A stretch of 64,000 nucleotides of DNA from Amnibacterium sp. CER49. Lineage in GTDB: Bacteria > Actinomycetota > Actinomycetes > Actinomycetales > Microbacteriaceae. Within the stretch, counting starts at the first letter, position 1. The number at the start of each line of letters is the position of its first letter. The translations under genes were made by a program, and so were the position numbers. The DNA lies in the NCBI RefSeq assembly GCF_029846255.1, contig NZ_JARVWQ010000001.1, positions 248,001 to 312,000 of the forward strand, in the 5' to 3' direction. Under the pieces are notes generated by a model that worked only from the letters and a program-made list of their open reading frames with translations, was not told where the DNA came from and searched no databases. Of this stretch, positions 43,562-53,028 are shown piece after piece.

Positions 43562-45259
43562 GTGAAGAATCCCCCGCTGCCGACTCCGTCCCTGATCCCG
43601 TCGCCGGCCGACGTGAGCTGGGGTGACGACGTCTTCCTGCTTCCCGCCCACGGGATCACGGCCGACTTCGGCGACCTCGCGCGGAGCGACCGATCCCGAC
43701 TCGTCCGGGTGATGTCGTTCCTGCCTCCCGTCGACGCGGTGCAGCCCGGCGCATCCGCGGACCTGCGGTTCGAGCTCACGACCCGCGTGGTCGGCGCGGA
43801 GGCGTACGAGCTCGAGGTCTCCGCGGCCGGGATCCGCATCAGCGGCTCGACCGCCGACGGCCTTCACTACGGACTCCAGTCCCTTCGGCAGCTGCTGCCC
43901 GCGCAGGCGTTCAGTCGCGCACCCCTCGGCGACGTCCGCCTGCGCACCTGCACCATCCAGGACGCGCCGGCGCTTCCGTGGCGTGGCGCACTGCTCGATG
44001 TGGCACGTCGCTTCTTCCCGAAGCGCTTCCTGCTGCACTTCGTCGACACGCTCGCGGCGCACAAGATCAACCGGCTCCACCTCCACCTCACCGACGACCA
44101 GGGATGGCGGGTCGAGAGCCACGCCTTCCCGCGACTCAACTCGGTCGGCTCCGTCCGCGCTGCGAGCCAGGTGACCCACTTCGACGAGGAGCCCGAGACG
44201 GACGGCACCCCCCACGGGGGCTTCTACTCATCGAGCGACCTCGCGGAGCTGGTCTCCTACGCCGCCGACCGCGGGATCGTGGTCATCCCCGAGATCGAGC
44301 TGCCCGGCCACTCGGGCGCCCTGCTCGCCTCCTACCCGGAGTTCGGGCCGCAGGACGAGTCCCGTTCGGTGCTCACCCACTGGGGCATCTCCAACTCGCT
44401 CGTCTCGCCGCTGCCCGAGGTCCAGGAGCACCTCCGGCGCCTGCTCACCGAGGTGCTGGCCGTCTTCCCCAGCCCGTGGATCCACCTCGGCGGCGACGAG
44501 ACGCGACTCGGGAACTGGGAGCGGGACCCCGCCGTGTCCGAGTACATGCGGCGCGAGGGCATCGCCTCGGTCGGGGAGCTGTTCAACCGGTTCATGACCG
44601 ACCTCGGCGCCTGGCTGACGACGCAGGGACGAGTCATGGTGATGTGGGACGACGCGTTCGCGAACAGCCCGGACGACGCGCCCCCCGCCGTCGTGACGTG
44701 CTGGCGCGGGACGGACGTCGCTCGGCAAGCGGCCGAGCGGGGTCATGACGTCGTGCTCGCTCCCGTGTTCCCGACCTATCTCGACTACTACCAGGCCGCC
44801 GACGAGCGCGAGCCCCTCGCGATCGGCGGCCCGATCACCCTCGAGGACGCGGCGGGCTTCGACCCCCTCGACGCCCGGTGGGGGGACGAGGTGCGGAGCC
44901 GGGTCCTCGGGATGCAGTTCCAGCTGTGGACGGAGATGATGGAGAGCGAGCGTCACGTCGAGTACATGGCGTGGCCGAGGGCCTGCGCGCTCGCCGAAGC
45001 CGCGTGGACCGGCAGACCCGCCGCATCCACGCCCGGATTCCTCGACCGTCTCGCCGACCACCTGCCCAGGCTGGCCGCGCTCGGCATCGAGTACCGGCCG
45101 CTCGACGGGCCTCATCCGTGGCAGGAGGCGGGCACCGGCCGACGGCACCATCGGGTCGGCCTTCCCATCGCCGAGATCAGAGGCGCGCTCTCCCAGGCCG
45201 CGGAGGACGGCGCCACTGCGGTGTCCCTCTCCGGGGAGCGGCTCGACGGCCGCTCCTGA
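43562..45259 (+). CDS. GH20 beta-N-acetylhexosaminidase
   Basis: 565 residues. An N-terminal GH20b-like domain (about 1-130) is followed by the catalytic barrel: LHLHLTDDQGWRVE (172-185), IPEIELPGHSGALLASYPEF, and the catalytic pair Asp312-Glu313 in IHLGGDETRLGNW. Substrate-assisted hydrolysis of beta-GlcNAc or beta-GalNAc ends is expected. GTG start at 43562. No signal peptide, so probably intracellular. The LacI gene follows after 42 bp, likely in the same transcript. Confidence 0.92.
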   Translation: MKNPPLPTPSLIPSPADVSWGDDVFLLPAHGITADFGDLARSDRSRLVRVMSFLPPVDAVQPGASADLRFELTTRVVGAEAYELEVSAAGIRISGSTADGLHYGLQSLRQLLPAQAFSRAPLGDVRLRTCTIQDAPALPWRGALLDVARRFFPKRFLLHFVDTLAAHKINRLHLHLTDDQGWRVESHAFPRLNSVGSVRAASQVTHFDEEPETDGTPHGGFYSSSDLAELVSYAADRGIVVIPEIELPGHSGALLASYPEFGPQDESRSVLTHWGISNSLVSPLPEVQEHLRRLLTEVLAVFPSPWIHLGGDETRLGNWERDPAVSEYMRREGIASVGELFNRFMTDLGAWLTTQGRVMVMWDDAFANSPDDAPPAVVTCWRGTDVARQAAERGHDVVLAPVFPTYLDYYQAADEREPLAIGGPITLEDAAGFDPLDARWGDEVRSRVLGMQFQLWTEMMESERHVEYMAWPRACALAEAAWTGRPAASTPGFLDRLADHLPRLAALGIEYRPLDGPHPWQEAGTGRRHHRVGLPIAEIRGALSQAAEDGATAVSLSGERLDGRS

Positions 45260-45301
45260 CGGGACCGCGGATCCCGCGCACCGACTGGCATGCTCTAGAT
45301 C

Positions 45302-46285
45302 GTGACGGGTGTGACCATCTACGACGTGGCGAAGGTCGCGGGGGTCTCCCACCAGACGGTGAGCCGATACCTCCGCGGGTCCGAGCACGTCCGCCCCGAG
45401 ACCGGAGAACGGGTCCAGGCGGCGTTGGACGCCCTCGGATACCGGCTGAACTCCGCCGCTCGCTACCTGCGCAGCGGGCGCGTCAACCGGCTCGGCGTCC
45501 TCGCTCATCGCCTCGACCTGTCGGGCCCCGTCCGTCTCCTCAACGGGCTGACGAGCGCGGCGCGCGAGCGCGGGTACCTCCTGGACATCGTGGCCGTCGA
45601 CGGCAACGACGCCCACGACGTGAGCAGGGCGCTCTCCCTGATCCTCGGGCAGCAGGTGGCCGGCGTGATCGCGGTCGCGCAGTCCACCCTCGTGACGCAG
45701 GCCATCGCCGAGCGAGGGGCCGAGCTGCCCATGGTCAGCGACGTGACCGTCGAAGGCGAGTCCCCGCTCAACGAGATCGCCGGACGCGTCGCCGCGGAGC
45801 ACCTCACCGACCTGGGGCACACCCGCGTGGGCTACCTCGCCGGCCCGCTCACGTGGCTGGCGGCCCGCCACCGTCAGGACGGCTTCGCCCAGGCCATCGC
45901 CGCCCGCGGCGGGAGCGTCCTCTGGCAGGGGGAAGGTGATTGGAGCGCCGCCTCCGCCTACGCGCTCGGCACCTCGATCCCGGTGCGCGAGCTCGGGATC
46001 ACGGCCATCGGCGCCGGGAACGACAGCATGGCCATCGCCTTGATCGCGGCCCTGGCGCGGCGCGGACTCCGGGTGCCCGATGACGTGAGCGTGATCGGCA
46101 CGGACGACGTCGCCGAGGCCCAGTACCTGCAGCCGGCGCTGAGCACGGTCAGCGTCGACCAGGAGGGCGAGGGCGCGCACATGCTCGACTCGCTCGTCGC
46201 ACGCATCGAGGGCTGGCCCGGCGCAGGGGTCCCGCCGCTGCAGCCGCCCCGCCTCATGGCTCGCGGGTCGACGACGACCCGCTGA
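45302..46285 (+). CDS. LacI-family repressor of the GH20/GH42 genes
   Basis: 327 residues. The LacI helix-turn-helix is at the very N-terminus (VTIYDVAKVAGVSHQTVSRY) with hinge-helix region NSAARYLRSGR, then a periplasmic-binding-like sensor (VAGVIAVAQSTLV, VGYLAGPLTWLAARHRQDGF, GAGNDSMAIALIAAL, VIGTDDVAEAQYLQPALSTV). Very similar 16-bp operators lie before GH20, before the next gene and before the second GH42, so I infer it represses all three and its own transcript, with a galactoside or amino sugar as inducer. Confidence 0.9.
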   Translation: MTGVTIYDVAKVAGVSHQTVSRYLRGSEHVRPETGERVQAALDALGYRLNSAARYLRSGRVNRLGVLAHRLDLSGPVRLLNGLTSAARERGYLLDIVAVDGNDAHDVSRALSLILGQQVAGVIAVAQSTLVTQAIAERGAELPMVSDVTVEGESPLNEIAGRVAAEHLTDLGHTRVGYLAGPLTWLAARHRQDGFAQAIAARGGSVLWQGEGDWSAASAYALGTSIPVRELGITAIGAGNDSMAIALIAALARRGLRVPDDVSVIGTDDVAEAQYLQPALSTVSVDQEGEGAHMLDSLVARIEGWPGAGVPPLQPPRLMARGSTTTR

Positions 46286-46350
46286 AAGCACGCCACGCCG
46301 TCTCCCGTGTTGCACCCGGGCGACGGCCCCGGTACGGTCGCCCGGGCCCG

Positions 46351-46366
46351 ATGTTATCCATCACAT
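46351..46366. promoter_or_regulatory. LacI-type operator O1 before first GH42
   Basis: ATGTTATCCATCACAT, an imperfect palindrome of the form ATGTxATssATxACAT. Confidence 0.72.
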
Positions 46367-46372
46367 TTCGCG

Positions 46373-46388
46373 ATGTTATCCATCACAT
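46373..46388. promoter_or_regulatory. LacI-type operator O2 before first GH42
   Basis: Exact second copy of ATGTTATCCATCACAT, 22 bp from O1 (two helical turns, same DNA face), 20 bp before the GH42 start. Confidence 0.72.
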
Positions 46389-46408
46389 CGGGCAGGACGG
46401 TTCCATCG

Positions 46409-48517
46409 ATGACGACGCCTCCCACCTTCCCCGGTGTGCTGTTCGGCGCCGCGTACTACGCGGAGTACCAGCAGACGACCGACCTGGCCACCGACCTGGA
46501 CCTGATGCAGCAGGCCGGCTTCACGGTCATCCGCGTGGGCGAGTCGGTCTGGTCGACCTGGGAGCCCCGCGACGGGGAGTTCGAGCTGGACTGGCTCCAG
46601 CCCGTGCTCGACGGGGCGCACGAGCGTGGCATCGCGGTCATCCTGGGCACGCCGACGTACGCGATCCCCCCGTGGCTGCAGGTCAAGCACCCCGAGATCG
46701 CGGCCGAGGAGCCGACCGGGAGCCCGGTGCCCTGGGGAGCCCGGCAGGAGATGGACCAGGGCTCCCCGGTCTACCGGCGCTACGCCGAGCGGGTCATCCG
46801 CAAGATGGTCGAGCGGTATGCCGCGCACCCCGCCGTCATCGGCTACCAGGTGGACAACGAGCCCGGGGAGCACCTCCCCCACAACGAGCACGTCTTCGAG
46901 GGCTTCCGCGAGTGGCTGCAGGACCGCTACCGCACCGTGGACGCCCTGAACGAGGCGTGGGGACTCGTCTACTGGTCGCACCGCCTCTCCGAGTGGACCG
47001 ACCTGTGGCGGCCCGACGGCAACACCGTCCCCTCCTACGACCTCGACTGGCGCCGCTACCAGGCGACCCTCGCCACGGACCTCATCACGTGGCAGGCGGC
47101 GATCGTGCGGGAGTACGCGCGCGACGACCAGTTCGTCACCACCTGCATCTCGTACGCCCAGCGGCAGATCGACGACGCGGACCTGGCCGCGGAGCTCGAC
47201 ATCAACGCCGGCAACAACTACTACCTGATGCAGGAGGGGCTGACCCACGGCCTCGAGGTGGGTGGCAGCAAGAGCTGGTGGAGCACCGGCGTGGACACGC
47301 TCTACCAGTGGAGCGACCGCGCCTACGCCACGAAGCAGGCGCCGTACCTCGTCACGGAGACGAACGCCCAGGCGGTCGGGGCATCGAACGACAACTACCC
47401 GCCGTTCCGCGGCCAGATGAAGCAGGCGGCTCTGGCGATGGTGGCGCGCGGAGCGCGCGCCATCGAGTACTGGCACTGGCACTCGCTGCACTTCGGTACC
47501 GAGACCTACTGGATGGGCGTCCTCCCCCACAGCCAGCGGCCCGGGCGCATCTACCGCGAGGTGCAGGCCCTCGGCGAGACCCTTCGGAAGGTCGGCCCCT
47601 ACGTGGACGGCTTGGAGCCGGACGCCGAGGTGCTGGTCGTGTCCTCGGCCGAGAGCCGGTGGGCGTTCGAGTTCACGCCGCCGCTGTCGTTGCCGGACGA
47701 CGGCCCGGACACGAAGGCGTACGAGTACATCTTCCGGGCCACCTACCGCGGGCTGTTCGAGGCCGGCGCCCAGGTCCGGGTGCGCTCGGACCGCCAGGTG
47801 CTCGAGCTCGAACCGGCCGAGCTCGCCCGGCGGCACCCCGTCCTCGTGGCGCCCGCGCTCTACATCGCGGACGACGCGCTGCTCGCGCACCTGCGGGCCT
47901 ACGCGGAGGCGGGCGGGCACCTCGTGCTCGGCACCCGCACCGGCTACGCGGATCGGATCGCGCGCGCCCGCCAGGAGGTGGCACCGCCGAGGCTCGCCGA
48001 CGCCGCGGGCGTCTGGTACGACGAGTTCAGCAACCTCCGCGAGCCACTGGCGGTGAGCGCCCCGGACGGCAGCCCGCTCCGTGTCGGTGCGGGCGCGGCC
48101 GGCATCCGCTGGGTCGATGCGCTGCAGGTGGAGGACGCCGAGGTCCTGGCCGAGTTCGCTCCCTCGGAGCTCGAGGCCGGCGCCGCCGTGACGTCGCGCC
48201 GATTCGCCTCGGGACGGCTGACGGTGATCGCCACCGTCCCCAACCCCGAGCTCGCACGGGCGATCGGCGCATGGCTCGTCCCCGATACGGCCGGCCGCCG
48301 CTGGCAGGCCCCGCCGCAGGTCAGCGTGACGACCGGTACGGGCGCCCGAGGGTCGCTCACCTTCGTCAGCAACTGGTCGGGCGAGCCCGCCGCCGTGGTG
48401 GCGCCGGCCGACGTCCTCGACCCCGAGACCGGCGAGCGGTACCCCGCCGGCGCCCAGATCCCCCTCGAGGCCCGCGGCGCCGCGGTCCTCGTGGACGCGG
48501 ACCGCTCAGCCGAGTGA
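46409..48517 (+). CDS. GH42 beta-galactosidase (first copy)
   Basis: 702 residues. GH42 barrel: acid/base Glu151 in QVDNEPG and nucleophile Glu317 in VTETNAQAVG, with the fold segments FGAAYYAEYQQTTDLATDLD and EYWHWHSLHFGTETYW. A C-terminal trimerisation-like domain follows (from about 400) and a small beta domain at the end. ATG at 46409 with AGGACGG upstream. No signal peptide. First gene of an operon with its own importer. A close paralogue is at 54432-56528. Beta-galactoside from lactose, galactan or lacto-N-biose-type glycans is the likely bond. Confidence 0.92.
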   Translation: MTTPPTFPGVLFGAAYYAEYQQTTDLATDLDLMQQAGFTVIRVGESVWSTWEPRDGEFELDWLQPVLDGAHERGIAVILGTPTYAIPPWLQVKHPEIAAEEPTGSPVPWGARQEMDQGSPVYRRYAERVIRKMVERYAAHPAVIGYQVDNEPGEHLPHNEHVFEGFREWLQDRYRTVDALNEAWGLVYWSHRLSEWTDLWRPDGNTVPSYDLDWRRYQATLATDLITWQAAIVREYARDDQFVTTCISYAQRQIDDADLAAELDINAGNNYYLMQEGLTHGLEVGGSKSWWSTGVDTLYQWSDRAYATKQAPYLVTETNAQAVGASNDNYPPFRGQMKQAALAMVARGARAIEYWHWHSLHFGTETYWMGVLPHSQRPGRIYREVQALGETLRKVGPYVDGLEPDAEVLVVSSAESRWAFEFTPPLSLPDDGPDTKAYEYIFRATYRGLFEAGAQVRVRSDRQVLELEPAELARRHPVLVAPALYIADDALLAHLRAYAEAGGHLVLGTRTGYADRIARARQEVAPPRLADAAGVWYDEFSNLREPLAVSAPDGSPLRVGAGAAGIRWVDALQVEDAEVLAEFAPSELEAGAAVTSRRFASGRLTVIATVPNPELARAIGAWLVPDTAGRRWQAPPQVSVTTGTGARGSLTFVSNWSGEPAAVVAPADVLDPETGERYPAGAQIPLEARGAAVLVDADRSAE

Positions 48518-48543
48518 TCCCCAGCCCCGAACGAAGGAGCACC

Positions 48544-49902
48544 ATGAGAACAGCACTCAGACGATGGACCGCGGTCGGCGCCCTGTCCGGACTCGCGATC
48601 GCCGCCCTTGCCGGCTGCACCCCGCCGACGCCGGGGCAGGCCGGCGCGAAGTCGGCGCAGCCCGCCTCGGCCTCCGAGATGAAGAAGGCGCTGAACACGC
48701 CCACCACGCTCACCTTCTGGGCCGGCGTGCCCGGGATCGAGGAGGAGGCGAAGCTCTTCGAGCAGAAGTACCCCAAGATCACGGTGAACGTCGTCGACCC
48801 CGGTGGGGCGTCGGTGCTCTACCAGAAGCTGCGCACCGCGCTCAAGGCGGGCAAGGGCGCACCGGACATCGCGCAGATCGAGTACCAGTTCATCCCCTCG
48901 TTCCGCGTGACGAACAGCCTCGTGAACCTCGCCCCGTACGGCGCGACGTCGCTGAAGAGCAAGTACGTCGGCTGGGTCTGGAACCAGGTCGCCGACTCCA
49001 CCGGCGTCTACGGCATCCCGCAGGACGCGGGCCCCATGGGGAACCTCTACCGCAAGGACGTGTTCGAGAAGGCCGGGATCACGAAGGCGCCCGCCACCTG
49101 GGACGAGTACGCGAAGGACGCCGCGGCCATCAAGGCCAAGACCGGCAACTACATCAGCGACCTGCCGGGCAGCGACCCGGGCCAGCTCATCGGGCTCTTC
49201 TGGCAGCGCGGCGCCAAGCCGTTCACCTACGACGGCAAGAAGAACCTGACGATCAAGCTCGACAGCCCCGAGGCGCAGGCCGTGGTCGGCTACTGGCAGG
49301 GCCTCATCCAGAAGGGGTACGTCGCGACCTCGCCCGACTTCGACAACGACTGGTACAAGGCCCTCACCAACGGCACCTACGCCAGCTGGCCGACCGCGGC
49401 GTGGGCGCCGCTCTTCCTCCAGAGCGCCGTCAAGTCGACGTCCGGTGACTGGCGCGCGGCGCCGCTCCCGCAGTGGACCGCCGGCGCGAACGTCGCCGGC
49501 AACTGGGGCGGTTCTTCCGACGCCGTGATCACGGGGACGAAGCACCCGCTGGCCGCGTACGCCTTCGCCGCGTTCCTGAACTCCGACCCGGCGTCGACGA
49601 AGCTGCTCGCCACCAAGCAGTTCCTGTTCCCCACGACCACCGCGACGCTCTCGGACCCGGCCTTCGTCGGACAGAAGTCGGCGTTCTACGGCGGGCAGCA
49701 GGTGAACCAGCAGTTCTCCGACATCTCCAAGACGGTGGACGAGCACTTCGACTGGCCGCCCATCACCGACTACCTGTTCTCCTCGTACACGTCGACGCTC
49801 GGCAAGGCGATCGCCGAGAAGGGCGACCTCAAGGCAGGGCTCAGCGCCTGGCAGAAGGCCGTCGTCGCGTACGCGAAGCAGCAGGGCTTCACCGTCAGCT
49901 GA
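48544..49902 (+). CDS. Sugar ABC transporter substrate-binding lipoprotein
   Basis: 452 residues, lipobox LAGC (Cys25). Family-1 solute-binding protein (TTLTFWAGVPGIEEEAKLFE, GAPDIAQIEYQFIPSF, GIPQDAGPMGNLYRKDVFEK in parts). ATG at 48544 with GAAGGAG. Follows GH42 by 26 bp, so the imported sugar is probably the GH42 substrate. Confidence 0.92.
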   Translation: MRTALRRWTAVGALSGLAIAALAGCTPPTPGQAGAKSAQPASASEMKKALNTPTTLTFWAGVPGIEEEAKLFEQKYPKITVNVVDPGGASVLYQKLRTALKAGKGAPDIAQIEYQFIPSFRVTNSLVNLAPYGATSLKSKYVGWVWNQVADSTGVYGIPQDAGPMGNLYRKDVFEKAGITKAPATWDEYAKDAAAIKAKTGNYISDLPGSDPGQLIGLFWQRGAKPFTYDGKKNLTIKLDSPEAQAVVGYWQGLIQKGYVATSPDFDNDWYKALTNGTYASWPTAAWAPLFLQSAVKSTSGDWRAAPLPQWTAGANVAGNWGGSSDAVITGTKHPLAAYAFAAFLNSDPASTKLLATKQFLFPTTTATLSDPAFVGQKSAFYGGQQVNQQFSDISKTVDEHFDWPPITDYLFSSYTSTLGKAIAEKGDLKAGLSAWQKAVVAYAKQQGFTVS

Positions 49903-49961
49903 ACGACACGGTGCCGGGCGGTCCGCCGCCCGGCACCGGTCCCGTCTTGAAGAGGAGCGCC

Positions 49962-50876
49962 ATGTCTCTCGCCGCACGGCCCGTCCGCCGCCGCGCCTCG
50001 ATCCATCGGGCACAAGCGCGCACCGGCGTTCTGCTCGTCCTCCCGTTCGTCCTGCTGTTCGCAGGGCTGTTCATCGTCCCGATCTGCTACGCGGCCTACC
50101 TCAGCACCTTCATCGACCGCCTCGTCGGCGGCGCCACCTTCGCCGGGCTCGCGAACTACACGCGCGTCGTCACGGACCCGCACTTCTGGGCGGGTTTCGG
50201 TCGGGTGGCGCTGTTCCTCGTCGTCCAGGTGCCGATCATGCTGTGCGTCGCCCTGTTCTTCGCCCTGGCGATCGACTCCGGTCGCCTGCGGGGCGGTCGC
50301 GTCGCGCGACTGATCGTGTTCCTCCCGTACGCCATCCCCGGCGTGGTCGCCACGCTGATGTGGGGCTACCTCTACGGCCCGAACTACGGGCTGCTCTCCC
50401 AGATCACGCAGGCGCTGAACCTCGGGAGCCTCAACCTGCTGAGCTCCGGCAACATCCTCGGCGCGATCATGAACATCGTCTGCTGGGAGTTCATCGGCTA
50501 CAACATGATCATCCTGTACTCGGCCCTGCGGGCCGTCCCGGCCGAGCTCTTCGATGCGGCCGAGATGGACGGCGCCGGTCCGATCCGAGTGGCCGTGAGC
50601 ATCAAGATCCCGGCCATCCGCCAGGCGATCCTCCTCACCGTGATCTTCTCGATCATCGGCTCGTTCCAGCTGTTCAGCGAGCCCAGCATCCTCGGCGTGC
50701 TCGCGCCGAACGCCATCGGCAACGACTTCTCGCCGAACCTCTACGCCTACAACGTGGCGTTCGTGAACCAGGACCTGGGGTACTCGGCGGCCATCGCGTT
50801 CGTCCTCGGTCTGATCATCATGGTGATCTCCTACGTGGTGCAGACCCTCACCAACAGGAAGGCGGGCGGCGAATGA
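49962..50876 (+). CDS. Sugar ABC transporter permease (MalF-type)
   Basis: 304 residues, six hydrophobic segments, EAA motif AELFDAAEMDGAGPIRV. ATG at 49962 with GAGGAG. Overlaps the next permease by 4 bp. CUT1-type inner-membrane component of the GH42-linked importer. As with the first importer, no ATPase gene is present. Confidence 0.92.
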   Translation: MSLAARPVRRRASIHRAQARTGVLLVLPFVLLFAGLFIVPICYAAYLSTFIDRLVGGATFAGLANYTRVVTDPHFWAGFGRVALFLVVQVPIMLCVALFFALAIDSGRLRGGRVARLIVFLPYAIPGVVATLMWGYLYGPNYGLLSQITQALNLGSLNLLSSGNILGAIMNIVCWEFIGYNMIILYSALRAVPAELFDAAEMDGAGPIRVAVSIKIPAIRQAILLTVIFSIIGSFQLFSEPSILGVLAPNAIGNDFSPNLYAYNVAFVNQDLGYSAAIAFVLGLIIMVISYVVQTLTNRKAGGE

Positions 50877-51790
50877 CCGTCTCCGTGTCCGACGCACTCG
50901 TTCCGGAAGCCGTCGCCCGTTCCCCGAGACGCCGCACCGTGGCGCGGCACCGGCGCCCGAGCACCGTGCTCACCGTCATGGTGTGGGTGTCGCTCGCCTA
51001 CTTCCTCCTCCCCATCGTGTGGCTCGTGATCACCTCCACGAAGTCGAATGCGGACATCTTCAACAGCTTCGGCCTGTGGTTCAGCCGCTTCAGCCTGTTC
51101 GACAACCTCCAGCAGACGTTCACGCAGGACCACGGCGTCTTCGGGCAGTGGCTGCTGAACACCTTGATGTACTCGGTGGGCAGCGCCGTCGGTGCGGCGA
51201 TCTTCGCGACCGCCGCCGGGTTCGCCCTGGCGAAGTACCGCTTCGTCGGACGGAGGCTGATCTTCAGCGTCATCCTCGGGGCGATCATGGTGCCCGGCAC
51301 CGCCCTCGCCATCCCGACCTACCTGCTGTTCAGCGCCCTCGGCCTCACGGACACCCCGCTCGCCATCGTGCTGCCGTCCCTGATCAGCCCGTTCGGCGTC
51401 TACCTCATGCGGGTCTACGCCGCCGAGGCGGTCGACGACGGCCTGCTGGAGGCGGCGCGCATCGACGGCGCCGGCGAGTTCCGCATCCTGTACTCGATCG
51501 CGCTGCGCCTGCTCGCCCCCGGCATCGTCACCGTGCTGCTGTTCACGCTCGTCGACACCTGGAACAACTACTTCCTGCCCCTCATCATGCTGAACAACCC
51601 GGCCCTGTTCCCCGTCACGGTCGGCCTCACGCAGTGGCAGTCGCGGGCATCGGGTGGCGGCGGCGCCCAGGTGATGTTCTCCTCCGTGATCACCGGATCG
51701 CTCGTCTCCGTGCTCCCGTTGATCGTCGCGTTCCTCTTCCTGCAGCGGTACTGGCAATCCGGCCTGGGCACGGGCGGGGTCAAGGGGTGA
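50873..51790 (+). CDS. Sugar ABC transporter permease (MalG-type)
   Basis: 305 residues, six hydrophobic segments, EAA motif DGLLEAARIDGAGEFRIL, and TWNNYFLPLIMLNNP, the MalG-class signature. It starts at the ATG overlapping the MalF-type stop. Followed by a GC-rich hairpin. Confidence 0.92.
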   Translation: MTVSVSDALVPEAVARSPRRRTVARHRRPSTVLTVMVWVSLAYFLLPIVWLVITSTKSNADIFNSFGLWFSRFSLFDNLQQTFTQDHGVFGQWLLNTLMYSVGSAVGAAIFATAAGFALAKYRFVGRRLIFSVILGAIMVPGTALAIPTYLLFSALGLTDTPLAIVLPSLISPFGVYLMRVYAAEAVDDGLLEAARIDGAGEFRILYSIALRLLAPGIVTVLLFTLVDTWNNYFLPLIMLNNPALFPVTVGLTQWQSRASGGGGAQVMFSSVITGSLVSVLPLIVAFLFLQRYWQSGLGTGGVKG

Positions 51791-51830
51791 GCCTGCGCTG
51801 ACGGCGTGCTCCTGCCCCGCACACGCCCCT

Positions 51831-51858
51831 CCCCCGCGGTCGCTCCGGCCGCCGGGGG
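51831..51858. terminator. Hairpin after the GH42 importer operon
   Basis: CCCCCGCGG pairs with CCGCCGGGGG (one bulged C), 40 bp past the permease stop, followed by GAAAC. 39 bp further is the next start, so read-through may be partial. Confidence 0.45.
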
Positions 51859-51897
51859 AAACGAACGGGCCCGACACGGAGCGAACGGACACGACGA

Positions 51898-53028
51898 GTG
51901 AGCACGCCTCCGCCCGAGCCCGGCGGTTCTGCACCGGCCCGCGTGGGCCTGGTGGGGACCGGCTGGCGCTCGGAGTTCTTCCGCCGGGTCGCCGAGGAGT
52001 GCCCGGCCCTCATCTCCATCGGCGGCGTGCTCGCCCATACCGAGGGATCCGCTGCACGGGTACGCGACGTGTGGGGCTCGGCGGCGACCACCTCGTTGTC
52101 GGAGTTCCTCCGTCTCGGGTACGACTTCGTCGTCGTGGCCGTGCCGCGCGGCGTGGCGGGGCAGCTGGCCGCGGAGATCGTCCGGCGGGTGCCCGTGCTT
52201 CTGGAGACCCCGCCGGCCGCGGACGTCCCCGAACTGCAGCGCCTGTTCCGGAGCCTCGGAGCCGACTCGCCGCTTCAGGTCGCCGAGCAATACCGGTTCC
52301 AGCCGCAGCACGCCGCGCGACTGGCGGTCGTGCGGTCGGGGCGGCTCGGCGACCCCGTGTCGGCGGCGGTCTCCGCGGCGCACGACTACCACGGCATCAG
52401 CCTGCTCCGCGCGATCCTCGGAACGGGTTTCCGCGAGGCCGAGATCACCGCTCGGACCTTCCCGGAGCGCACGATGGCCTCCTACGGGTTCGACGGATGG
52501 GCGACGGAGCCGGCGGAGCGCACCTCCGAGCGGACCCTGGCTCAGCTCGTCTTCGACGACGGCACGGTGGGCCTGTACGACTTCGCGGACGAGCAGTACT
52601 TCTCCCCCGTCCGGAGCCGCCACGTCTCGGTCCGAGGCGTGCGCGGCGAGCTCACGGACGACACCGTCCGGTGGCTGGAGTCACCGACCGAGCCGTTCCG
52701 GCTCGAGCTGACCCGGCGACAGCCCGGGAGCGACGGCGATCTCGAGGGGCCGCACCTCGACCGCATCACGCTCGGCGCCGAGGTGATCTACCGCAACCCG
52801 TTCGCCGGCGCGAGGTTGACCGACGACGAGCTCGCCATCGCCACGGTGCTCGCCAGGATGTCCGAGTTCGTCCGCGGCGGAGCGGGGTTCTACGGCCTGG
52901 CCGACGCGTCCCACGACGCCTACCTCGGTCATCTCGTGCATCGCGCCGCACGGGAGGGGCACGCCGTCCGCACCTCCCGCCAGCCGTGGAGCGGGAGCGC
53001 CGGTCTCATCGGGGGTCGCGATGGATGA
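51898..53028 (+). CDS. Gfo/Idh/MocA-family oxidoreductase, atypical active site
   Basis: 376 residues. The Rossmann motif is VGLVGTGWRSEFF near residue 17. Where the family has the Glu-Lys-Pro motif with its catalytic lysine, this protein reads LLETPPAAD, with Thr replacing Lys; the downstream AEQYRFQPQHAA and HDYHGISLL segments are otherwise normal. Either it is not a dehydrogenase in the usual sense, or it uses another lysine. GTG start at 51898. Overlaps the MFS gene by 8 bp. Confidence 0.8.
   Translation: MSTPPPEPGGSAPARVGLVGTGWRSEFFRRVAEECPALISIGGVLAHTEGSAARVRDVWGSAATTSLSEFLRLGYDFVVVAVPRGVAGQLAAEIVRRVPVLLETPPAADVPELQRLFRSLGADSPLQVAEQYRFQPQHAARLAVVRSGRLGDPVSAAVSAAHDYHGISLLRAILGTGFREAEITARTFPERTMASYGFDGWATEPAERTSERTLAQLVFDDGTVGLYDFADEQYFSPVRSRHVSVRGVRGELTDDTVRWLESPTEPFRLELTRRQPGSDGDLEGPHLDRITLGAEVIYRNPFAGARLTDDELAIATVLARMSEFVRGGAGFYGLADASHDAYLGHLVHRAAREGHAVRTSRQPWSGSAGLIGGRDG

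Noticed and set aside
44228-46315. 695-codon frame antisense to GH20 and LacI
   Set aside because: Shadow frame; both real genes on the other strand have complete family motifs.
46351-48543. Upstream extension of the second importer lipoprotein through GH42
   Set aside because: Out-of-frame read of GH42; the lipoprotein has its own ribosome site, start and signal peptide at 48544.
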